Source of the DNA: Mycteria americana
Taxonomy: Eukaryota > Chordata > Aves > Ciconiiformes > Ciconiidae
Reading direction: 5' to 3'
Length of the DNA: 64,000 bases
NCBI RefSeq assembly: GCF_035582795.1
Contig: NC_134373.1
Coordinates: 26,568,501-26,632,500 of the forward strand
A program made the translations under genes and the position numbers. Position 1 is the stretch's first letter. Every line of letters begins with the position of its first letter. The notes beneath the pieces were generated by a model that did no database searches, had not been told where the DNA came from, and saw only the letters and a list, made by a program, of their open reading frames with translations. Below are positions 9,461-36,637 of this stretch, in pieces.

Positions 9461-12400
9461 CTCCCGGCACCCGCCCCGCGGGGGAGGAGCGGGGGTCCCC
9501 GCCGAGCCGCGACCCGGACCGGGGGTGCGGAGGGTGGCGGCCTCTGCGGGGGTGCCTGCGCCTCGAGTTTGACTCCCCTTGCGCCATGGTGGTCGTACGG
9601 GGGTCCCCGCCACCCCTCGGGCTCCCCCACACCCCCCCTGGCTGAGGGAGGATGGAGAGGGGCGTCGGCCCCGCTGTCGCCCCCGGGTGTCACCCTCCGT
9701 CCAGCTGGCAGCCCCGGGGAAGGAGGGAAGTCCCCCTCTGCAGCCACCCCCGGCATGTGAAGCCCCCCCTCCCCATGCTGGGTGTCCCCTGCAGCAAAGT
9801 CCCCGGACCCAGTGGCTCCAGGCCGTACTGGGGGGTCCCTGTCCCCCCGGGGACGCGCTCCCCATTGCCAGGGCAGGCCAGCGTACTAACAACAGGTGCT
9901 GGGGGGCTGCACCAATGACCACCTGCTTGTTTCTCTCTTCCCTCTTTCCCCCGCAATTCCCTAATTATTTGGGAAAATTTTATGTGTATCTATATTAATA
10001 GCATATATCATTTCCCCTGCAATTCCTCCTCTCCTGCCTTCGGGGGGAAGCAGGGCTGTTTCCAGGTGCTCCCCAAAAAGCAGCTTTTACCAGGAGCTTG
10101 AAGACGCAACAACCCCCTCGCAAAAACGTATCCCCCCAAGCCCCCCACGCACTGGCATCCCCGCTGCCTCCCTCCATCCCAGCACCTTCCCCGCCTGCAA
10201 GCCCCGGCCGGGCCCTCCCAGGGCAGCCTTGCACCGCGGTGGCCCCAGGCAGCATCTGGCCCTGGGGGGCTTCCAGCTGGTCCTGGTCACCGTCTCGGTG
10301 GCCCGAGACGCCGTGCCCTCTGTCAGTGCTGCCCCGGGGGCAGAGCAGGTTGGAAATTCCCCATCTGAGCTTGTTTGGGGTCATTCCTCCTCTGCCAGCT
10401 GCGGTTTGGGAACTTCAGGGGCTGAGATCGTCCTTTCTGGCCCGGGGGGCACCAGGGGCACTGGCGAGGCAGCGATGCCCGCGGCGGCAGACCCCGGGTA
10501 CAGCTCTACCCCTCCGGCTCCCCGGGGCTGAGCCGTCCCCGTACGGTGGGAGCAGCCCCTGGGGAACGGGGCTGGGAGGGGACCTGTCCCCGCTGCCAGC
10601 GTGGGGCACAAGGGGACACGACACCTGCCCGTGGGGGACCCCGCTGGGAAATGGGGTCCCTGTGTCCGGCTCCCTCCCCAGCCTCTCCAGCCATTCATCC
10701 CGTGTTACCGAAGCACTAAACCTGTGTGGGAGGTGTAGGACGCCCCGTGTCCCCCTGCCCCGTGTCCCCTGGCTTTCTGCACCTTGCAGGGCCAAGCCGG
10801 CGTCGGGAGGTGCCCCCCCGGGGAATTAGGATGCTGCGGGGCCAGCGGGACCAGGCAGCCGGTGCAAACACCGGCAGAGCAAAAGCCGGTTCACGCCTGC
10901 GGCTCCCACGCTCCCAGCTCCGTGCGGGGCATCCCGGCACCATCAGCCCCCGGGCGAGCGTGGCAGGGACCAGGCTGCGGCTGGGAACCGGGACACCGGG
11001 TCCTGCCACCTCCTCCACCTGCTCTGACAGCGGGCAGTGGCCGGCCCCGTGCCTCAGTTTCCCTGCCCCTGTGCAAGGCGGAGGCAGCTGGCTCCCCTGG
11101 CCAGGCAGCCGGCGCTGCCCCCCTGCCCGGCAGGAGGAAGAGGAAGGAAGAGGCTGTGCTTCCTCCGCTCTCTATTTTGGGCTGACCTGTGCTGCTCCTT
11201 CAGCCCAGGTGGAGCCGGGCAGGACGCCTGCTTCGTCCCCAGTGGGCTGGCAGGGCTGGGCTCGGCTGCCGGCGGGTGCCAGGGTACGCTGCTCACTGTG
11301 GGGACGGCTGTGGAGACCACACACTGTCCCCTGTCCCCTCCGGGATCCCTGTTCCTCTGGCCGAATCTTGCTCTTCTCTCTCCAATGAGCCATGCGCCGG
11401 CAGCAACTCCAGCTCAGCCAGGCCCTGCCTGTCCTCTAATTAATGCAATTAGGAAAGTCTCCAGGCTAGACGCCTGCAGCAGCAGCCAGAGCATCGCTTC
11501 CAGCTTTGCTGCCCACCCAGGGGCAGATCGGGCAGCCTGGGAGCTCAGGAAGATGTTGTTCCCATCCGGGGGCTGTGGGACAGGCTGGGGACACGGGGCT
11601 TGTGGGGACAGGGGCCTCATCCTGTGCCCCCAGCCCAGGCCAGGAGTGGGCAGCCCCCAGCTGGATGCGTGGGCTGCGGTGCAGGGGCACAGGGCAGAAA
11701 GGCACCGGGCTCCTGCCAGTGGGCACCGAGGGACCCCACCACGAGGTGGCCACCCCACTGCCCCCAGGCTGGGGTCCCGGACGCTGTCCCCTGTTCCCCC
11801 AGCTACCTATGGCCCTGGGAGTGCTGCCCCACCAAGTGCTGCGCCACAGCCGGGGCCCCGGGGTGGCCACCTCGTGCCGAGAGCTGGGCCCGGCCAGGTG
11901 CCCCCGGGCCGGGGGTGCCCCGGGCTGGGGGTCCCGGGCGGAGAAGGCACAACCCTGGTGATCCCCTGCCCCTCGGGGACACACTGTGCATGCAAGAGAG
12001 CCGTGGGGCTGGACCCTGCACCCCGCAGACCCCAACACCTGCCACCCCCCGCCCCCAGTTCCTGGCGGCCCCCCCAGCCCTGTGCTCCCGGACACCGTGC
12101 CCTGTGGGGGGTGCAGCCACCCCCCAGTGCAAGCACCTTGCAGGCACCGTGGTGGGGGCTTGGTCCCTGCTCCTCCTCCCCAGAGCTGGTGGCAGGTCCG
12201 GGGACTGGGGTCGGCTGCACCCCTTGGGGAGGGACGGGACACCCCGCTTTTCGGTGGGCCCCACCACTCTGGCTCCTCCTTCAAGCAGCCCGAGGCTGGG
12301 CCAAGGCGGAGGCGGGGGACAGGCACCGCCCCACCCCGGCCGGCATCGCCCTTTTAAGGAAAGGGAAATTCTTCACATAAACAAGCGCGGCCCCCGGGAG

Positions 12401-12950
12401 CGGGGTGGGGGTGTCCCCTCCCGGGGGGGCTGCCCCCCAAATTCTCCCCCCCCCTCCGCCCCCCCGGCCGAGCTGGTTTGGGAAGGTGGATTTGGGGGGG
12501 TCGGGGGGGGGTGCTGGGGAGAGGGGGGAGCCTTGAAACAGCCAGGGAGCGTCTCGCAAGTGCGGGCCGAGGCGGGGGGCGAAGCGCGGCGGGACCCCCC
12601 CACGCGGGGTGCGGAGCCGGGGGTGGGGGGCGACGGCCACCCCCGAGGAGGGCCCGAGCGGCCCCGCGTCCGCATCCGGCGGGGCCGGCAGGCGGGAAAC
12701 GGGGCATCCGGGGCGGGGAGGGCACGGTGGGGCGCCCCACCTCCCCGCTCCTCCCTGGGGGAATGCAAAGGGTTGGGGTTAAGCCTCCCCCTCCCGCACC
12801 CCCACGGTCACGCGTGTGTGTATGCAACCCCTCGCCGACACCACCCCCCCCCCCCCCAGCCCGTGGCTAAGGGTCCGGCCCGGGATGGGGGGGGGCCGTG
12901 GGGGTCCGCTCCCCGCCCCGGGGCCGCGCAAGCAGCAGCAAGGCTGAGGC
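9461..12950. other. CTDSP1-SLC11A1 intergenic DNA
   Basis: No gene recognised. Open frames up to several hundred codons occur on both strands but resemble no protein and follow GC content. Two AT-rich islets stand out: 9951-10026 and the near-palindromic CTAATTAATGCAATTAG at 11436-11452. The block 12350-12960 is CpG-dense but I could not tie it to a transcript start. Confidence 0.55.
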
Positions 12951-13493
12951 CGGGTTACAAACACGCCATTTATCAGCCGTCCCCCCCCGAGTTCAGGAGC
13001 CCCCCGTGGGGCTCCGGCAGGTCCGGTCCGGGGGCTGGGGCCGGTCCCGGGCAGCGGGGCTGGCGGCCCCGGCTCCCCTGGGGCTGGCCCCGCCGTCCCC
13101 GGGCGGCGGGCGGTGCGGGATGGTTAGCGGTCCCGGAGGCGATTAGCGGTCCCGAGCGGTAATTAGCGGTCCCGGGGGCCGGCGGTTCCCGGCACTAATG
13201 AGGAGGGGAGGTCTCCGCGGCGGCTCATTCACTGAAGCCTCTGTGCCGAGGGCTGGGAGCATCTCCCGCTGCCCCCCCCCCCCCCCCGGCATCCAGCCTG
13301 GACCAGTACCCCTGGACTGGGGGGGCTCGTAAAACTTGGGGGGAAGGTCTGCCCGTCTGTTAACCCCTTCCTCGCTGGTTGCATCTCTGGCCAGAACATC
13401 ATCCCCGGGAGTGGTGTAGCATCAACCCGGTGCCCAGTGCGGAGGGCTGTGCTGGGCAGGGGCGGGGGGGACAGTAATGGGGGACGGGGTTTG
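12950..13493 (-). other. SLC11A1: Possible SLC11A1 3' untranslated region
   Basis: Runs left from the SLC11A1 stop. The best poly(A)-like hexamer is the weak variant GATAAA (complement of 12969-12974), followed on the minus strand by a GTGTTTGTAA-type GU-rich stretch. It contains three copies of TTAGCGGTCCCG and a long C run (13266-13287). The end point is a guess. Confidence 0.35.
13124..13174. repeat. Three tandem copies of TTAGCGGTCCCG
   Basis: Copies start at 13124, 13143 and 13163 (spacing 19 and 20 bp), with variable linkers such as GAGGCGA and AGCGGTAA. A degenerate fourth (GCGGTTCCCGGC) follows near 13181. Confidence 0.85.
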
Positions 13494-19225
<5,732 letters not shown>

Positions 19226-19360
19226 GGTGCTGGGGAGCCCTGGTCTCGACACTGGGTGCAATGCCTGCTGCCCAGCTTTTAAAGGACCCCCCAGTTGCCC
19301 CCCCGAGGAGGAGAGGAGGAGGAGGAGGAGGAGGAGGAGAAGGAAGTACTCCTTCCCTCC
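19226..19360 (-). promoter_or_regulatory. SLC11A1: SLC11A1 proximal promoter with TTTAAAAG box and (TCC)n tract
   Basis: On the minus strand CCTTTAAAAG (complement of about 19275-19284) lies about 50-60 nt upstream of the ATG and could act as a TATA-like box. Just beyond it is a polypyrimidine (TCC)n tract (19303-19345). The mammalian SLC11A1 promoter carries a polymorphic GT repeat instead. The start site is inferred. Confidence 0.4.
19303..19345. repeat. (GGA)n/(TCC)n microsatellite in the SLC11A1 promoter
   Basis: A GAGGAGGAGAGG core followed by about eight GGA/GAG triplets on the plus strand. It is a homopurine/homopyrimidine mirror-type tract 80-120 bp upstream of the SLC11A1 start codon. 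Confidence 0.95.
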
Positions 19361-20240
19361 TCCCGCTGACCTGGGCTGGGAAAGGGGCTCTGCCTGGTGG
19401 GGGTTGGGTGCTATGAGTGTGCACGGTCTCAGTTCCCCACCCTGTGCCAGGAGGGGGTGAGCCAGCCCCTCCCTCCCCCTTGCCATGTACATGCACGTAC
19501 AAACATGGGGCACCCACACCAGCGCGCCCAGGGGTGTGGGAGCATGCCTGCGTGTCACCCTCCATCACACACCAGGGGTCCTGCTCCTTGGGCAGCTGGG
19601 GGCACAGGGGACAGTGTCCCACAGCGTGGGGAGGGAGGGCTGGCCTCACGAGAGTAGGGGAAAGGCCGGAGGAGTGGGAGCAAGGAGGAAGCAGGCGTGC
19701 ATTGCACAAGCACGTGAGCAAGTCAAAATGCACCCTCAGCTGCTGGGGGGGGCACCCAGGCAGGCTCTGTGGCGCAGGGTGCTCACGCCACCCTTAGGTG
19801 GGGGGACCCTTACCCCAAAGATGGGGTGCTCAGCGTCATGGCGGGTCAGGCTGCTCCCACAAAAGCAGGGCACCCTGTCTCCAGGACCCTTGTGGCTGTG
19901 GAGGTGGGAGGAGGAGCAGCCCAGGTGCACCCATGGGTGCTTGGGTAGTACCGGCTGCCTCTTCAGGGCACCCCTCTGCCACCAGGCTGTGCCCCACGGA
20001 GAGGTGGGCATCGGGGCTCTGCCCCCAGGGAGATGTGGGATGCCCTGGCACAGGGATGCGAGCCTGGCTCTGCCGCAGGGTATGTCCCAGGCACCCCCCA
20101 CCCCAGGTGGGGGCTAGAACAGCCGGGAGGGGGGCGGGACGCCTGGGTGTCCCCCAGACTGGCATGGGGGAGGGGTTAGCACACAACTCAGCACCCGCTG
20201 CCCTCCCTGTGCCTCAGTTTCCCCAAAGCAAATGAGCCCA
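19361..20240. other. SLC11A1-CATIP intergenic DNA
   Basis: About 0.9 kb between the SLC11A1 promoter and the CATIP poly(A) site. I see no gene, RNA or recognisable repeat in it. Confidence 0.6.
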
Positions 20241-20259
20241 GACAGGCAGCGCTGGCAGC

Positions 20260-20265
20260 TTTATT
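20260..20265 (-). terminator. CATIP: CATIP poly(A) signal overlapping its stop codon
   Basis: The last codon and stop, GAA TAA followed by A, create AATAAA on the minus strand. The coding region therefore ends inside its own poly(A) signal, implying a 3'UTR of only about 20 nt. Confidence 0.75.
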
Positions 20266-22868
20266 CCCCGTCAGCCGGAGGGTGGTGAGGCAGGGTGCTG
20301 GGGAGGGGGCTGGCAGCCCCGGCGGAGGCGAAGGGGGTCCCGGGGGGCCGCTGGCAGGCAAAGGGGGCGAAGAATTGGGCGGCAAAGGAGGTGGGGTCAT
20401 GGGGCTGGCGCAGGAGCAGGGCCTGGAGGAAGTCGGCCAGCAGCGCCCGGAGCTCGGGGTGCTGCTGAACGTAGGCAGCGTGGGACGCTTGCAGCTCCTC
20501 CTGCGGCATGGTGGGCAGGGTGGTCACAGGCGCCGATGTCCCCCGCCCAGCCACCGTGCCAGGGAGGGGGGATGGGATGCCTGGGTCCTTTTCCACACTT
20601 GAGGAGCTTAGAGGGGGGGTGCTGGCCAGCCTGATCCCCACTGTGCCCCCTGGGTACCCCAGGGGAGATCCTGCTGGGGAGTAGCACAGCCCGATGTCTC
20701 CATGTCCCCCCCATCTCACCTTCCTGTCCAGGAACCAGGAGAAGAGCTGGATGTCCTCCTCCCAGTCCAGGGGCTCTTTGGGGAAGGAGGGCTGGGGCTC
20801 GACCCCACCTGGCAGCAGAAAGGCAGGGCAGGGTGTTCCCCACTCAGCTGCCAGACAGCAGGCAGGGGCTGCCTATGCTGGGGGGCACAAGCCTCCCCCT
20901 CCCAGTACCTGTCTTGGTGAGGATGGACTCATCCTGCAGAACCACCAGCATCGGGCAGCCAACCTGCACCCGCTGGGCCAAACGCCTGCACGGGACAAAG
21001 CCAGTGACCCCCCTCCTGGGTCCCCGCCAGGCTAGCAGGGCTGGGGGTGTCCCCAGCTGGACGCCTGCCCGTACCCGCTGGGGAGGAAGCTGCTCTGCCA
21101 GATGGTGGAGACGCCCGCGCCGGTGAGCATGGCTCGCTCGATCACAAACACCTCTGCCTCTACCAAGCCCACTGCCTGCTGCTGGATGCCTAGGGCGCGC
21201 TGGGGGGGCACGGGCAGGGGTCACCCCTGTCCCGGAGTCACCCCTGCCCCTGGGTGCCATCCCCATGCCCGTCCATGCTGTCACCCACACTCTGCTCACC
21301 CCTACCTCCCGCATCCCACCCAGGCAGCCCCCAACCTGACCCAGATCCCCCCATCCCACGGGCCCCCTTGGCCAAGCGGCTCACGTAGCTGGAGGTGCAG
21401 AGGTGGCCCTCAGTGTCGATGGCCAGGAAGATGAGGCCGGGGGGCACTGCCTGCCGGCACGCCAGCACCCGCAGCAGCAGGAGGCTGGCACCCTCCAGCA
21501 GCAGCCCCCGCAGCTCAGCCCAGCCATAGGAGAAGCTCCAGCACCGCTGCTCTGCCTGTGGAGAGACCTGGCCACCTCATGGGACAGCCACAGCTCCACC
21601 ATCCCCGGGGACAGCACCCCCTGGAGCCTGGGGGCACCCCTGGGTGGGACAGGCCAGCCATGTCCCCTGTCCCAGGATGTGCCCCATCTGGGGGGCAGAG
21701 GGGAGAGATCTCCCCCCCAGCCTCACCTCTCCCTCCCGGAGGGTCTTGGTAACAGTCATCCCATGCTGGTGGCTCAGCATGTGGGTCCTCCTCTCTATGG
21801 GGTGTGGTCTGAGCTGCAAGGAGGGGTGGGGGGCACAGGGTGGGGGGCAGAGCAAGGGCACCCCCTCTCTGAGGTGGCACACCCCAGCACCCCTTTCTAT
21901 CAGGGTACCAGGCCAGATGCATTGTGGGAAACTCCCCACGCCAGCTGCCACCCAGAGTAGGGGAGGGGAACCAGGCTGGTGGGACAGAACTGGTGTCCGA
22001 GCCAGGGAGGGGACACCAGGCTGCCCATAGCGACCTTGCACAGCGCGCACCCCCCCGGTGGGCATCGCTGCAGGGCACACCCCAGGGCAGGGGGGCAGGA
22101 CAGGGGCAAGGGGACACGCCACCGCCACCCAGGTCACCTCCAGGCGCTCCTGCTCCTCCTGCTCCAGGGTCTCCAGCTGTGGGGTCACATAGGCTGGCAG
22201 AGCAGAGCCGCGCTCAGCCCACCCCGCTGGCACTGCAGCAGCGTCCCCCAGCCCAGCCCCGGGGCCGGTGGGACGGGGACGCTCCAGCCCTGGGGAGCGG
22301 GGGGCACCCCGAGCCGCCCCCGGCTCACCTTTGAGGGTGCTGGAGCAGGGCACGCCGTCCTGCCTGCCGCGGGAGCCGGCTTGCACCAGGACGCAGCTCC
22401 GCACCGGCTCACCCGCCTGCTCGTAAGGTGCCCACCGGGCTGTCACCCACCACTGGCCCCTTGCCCGGTCCCCTGGCTGGCCCCCCGCTGCCACCATCTC
22501 CAGCGTCTCGGCGAACAGGCAGCGCTCCAGCTCCTCCGGCCCTGCCCGGAGGGACCGTCAGCCCTGCCCGGAGGGACCGGAGCCCTGCCCGGAGGGACCG
22601 GAGCCCTGCCCAGGGCACCTCCCTGCCTCAGTTTCCCCCACACCGTGCGGGCTGGGCTGAGCCCCTCACCATTGACCCCGCTCAAGCCCCCACGACCCGT
22701 CCCCCTCCTGCCGGACCCGGTGCCCCCCACCCCTGCACCGAGGACCCCCAGGGCACGGCAGGGGGGACAAGGGGGAGGCCGGGGGCACCCACCGATGAGG
22801 CTCAGGAACTCGGCGGCTGCCTCCGTGAGGGCTGGGGTCTCCTGCCGGCACTCGCGGGGGGGGTCCAT
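20261..22868 (-). CDS. CATIP: Ciliogenesis-associated TTC17-interacting protein, 377 aa
   Basis: CATIP (human C2orf62) binds TTC17 and promotes actin polymerisation needed for primary cilium assembly. Nine coding exons: 22868-22793, 22541-22329, 22193-22138, 21813-21727, 21555-21385, 21199-21075, 20985-20909, 20808-20720, 20500-20261 (TAA). All are GT-AG with consistent phases. Conserved blocks, in order: EELERCLFAETLEMV; AEQRCWSFSYGWAELRGLLL; PPGLIFLAIDTEGHLCTSSY; AEVFVIERAMLTGAGVSTIW; GRLAQRVQVGCPMLVVLQDE; PLDWEEDIQLFSWFLDRK; and the C-terminal AAYVQQHPELRALLADFLQ with LLLRQPHDPTSFAAQFFAPF. Human CATIP is 387 aa. The start codon is the ATG opening MDPPRECRQETPALTEAAAE; an alternative upstream in-frame start cannot be excluded. 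The stop codon overlaps the poly(A) signal. An RFX-type X-box lies upstream. Confidence 0.95.
22539..22614. repeat. 21/22 bp tandem repeat abutting the CATIP exon 2 acceptor
   Basis: Units begin GCCCTGCCCGGAGGGACCGG (plus strand) at 22539 (22 bp), 22561 (21 bp), 22582 (21 bp) and a truncated one at 22603. Read on the CATIP strand, each full unit contains a copy of the CCGGGCAG/GG acceptor. Confidence 0.9.
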
Positions 22869-23250
22869 GCCTCGCCTGGGGGCTCCTGCTGCCGGACCCC
22901 CAGGTGAGGGGCAGCGTGTCTCCCCCAAACCGCGGTACAGCCCCGGTGCCCACATGTGTACCCCTGGGGGGGCCACAGTGACCTCCCCCCCCCTCCCCCA
23001 GCCCCTGTCACCCCCCCGTCCTCCCCCACGGACCCCCAACAGCGCCCCGCCCCTCAGCAGCCCCCCCAACAGCCGCCCTCCCGCCCCCGGGGTACCCCCG
23101 GCCCCCAAACCTGCCCGGTGCCCCCCTCGCCAACGCCTCAGCGGTCTCCGTAGCAACGGGCTGGCCCCGCCTCTTAAAGGGGCAGCGACCCCACCGCGGG
23201 GTTTCGCGTGGGGGGGGGGCCACCAGCCGCGGAGGGGAAGGTTGAAACAA
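22869..23250 (-). promoter_or_regulatory. CATIP: CATIP promoter with RFX-type X-box
   Basis: GC-rich interval of about 380 bp between the PNKD poly(A) site and the CATIP ATG. GTCTCCGTAGCAAC at 23144-23157 matches the RFX X-box consensus GYNRCCNTRGYAAC at 13 of 14 positions. It lies 276-289 bp upstream of the start codon. X-boxes mark ciliary genes driven by RFX factors, consistent with CATIP's role. The transcription start is not fixed. Confidence 0.65.
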
Positions 23251-23911
23251 GTACAGATCCGATCCACTCTTTTATTTGGGGGGTGGTAGGGGAGCTCCAG
23301 TCCCCAGTACAGCAGCATTCCCCCACACCCCACCAGTGTGCCCCCGTGGCCCCATCCCAGTGTGTGCGTGTGTGCAGGGGGGGGGCTCCGGCACCAAGCA
23401 CGGGGTGCTGGAGAAGAGCCCCTTGCCTGGAGGTAGTACTGGTCCCCCTCCCTTGCTGGCTCCATCCCAGCCCCCCCCCCACCCCCCCCCACCCCACAGG
23501 AGGTGCACAGATGCACAGCACTGGGGGCTGCCAGGGGAAGGGGGGGTGGGGGCTCCCTGAGTGCTGGGGGGGGAGGGAATTGGGGGCTCCCAGAAAAACG
23601 GGGGGGGGTGTTAGGAAAGCCCTTGGTGCCGTCCCTACAGCCCCAGTAGTGGGGTGGGGGGCTACAGACCCCCAGAAAGGGGATCGAGGTGCTTCTACTT
23701 GACAGCTGGTGACCCTGAAGTCTGGGGGAGCAAAGGCAGGGATCACTTACAGGGTGCCCACGTGGCTGGGGGGGGTCTACTCTTCCCCTCCCAACCCTGT
23801 ACCCCAGGAGGGAGATTCACAGCAAAACAAACCACACAGTCTTGGGTCCTCCGGTGCCTGAGCAGCACCCGGCCCCATGGAAAGGGGGTGTCCGGGGAGG
23901 GGAGCGTGTGG
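23250..23911 (-). other. PNKD: PNKD (long forms) 3' untranslated region and poly(A) signal
   Basis: Starts after the PNKD stop TAG (23914-23912) and runs left to AATAAA (complement of 23271-23276), giving a ~0.65 kb UTR. It contains G/C homopolymer runs. The next gene, CATIP, begins within 400 bp on the same strand. Confidence 0.75.
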
Positions 23912-36350
<12,439 letters not shown>

Positions 36351-36637
36351 GGTGGGCCGTGCCATGTGCGGCAGCCCCGCTGCATGCCGGGAGCTGCAGT
36401 CCGCCGCGCGGGGGCTGCGGGACGGCCGTGCTGCCCGGGCTGCGCGCTAGAAACTACAAGTCCCAGAGAGCACCGCGCGGGGCGGAGCCGGACTACGCTA
36501 CTGGCGGAAGGGGCGGGGTCCTCGTGAGGGCGCGGGTCGGGGTTGGCTGAGGCGGGAGGGCGGCGGGCGGGGATTGGCCAGGGCGGGGCGAGCGGCGGAA
36601 GCGGCGGCGGCGGGGTGGGGTGCGCGGGCAGGCCGGC
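36351..36637. promoter_or_regulatory. Bidirectional PNKD/AAMP promoter with two ZNF143-type sites
   Basis: Only 287 bp separate the PNKD ATG (minus) from the AAMP ATG (plus). The interval is CpG-rich and TATA-less. On the plus strand ACTACAAGTCCCAGAGAGC (36453-36471) and on the minus strand ACTGCAGCTCCCGGCATGC (complement of about 36382-36400) both resemble the ZNF143/THAP11 element ACTACAnnTCCCrGCATGC. One faces each gene. The minus-strand motif contains an upstream ATG that is out of frame with PNKD. Confidence 0.7.

Noticed and set aside
8011-9645. A 544-codon plus-strand open frame upstream and antisense of CTDSP1
   Set aside because: It spans the CTDSP1 first exon in antisense and a (TCC)n tract giving poly-Pro. 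No splice sites or homology; high GC removes stops.
36351-36365. Upstream in-frame ATG (MARPT) as the PNKD start
   Set aside because: It has C at -3, whereas the ATG at 36350 has a full CCACCATGG context and begins MAAA, like the human MAAV start.
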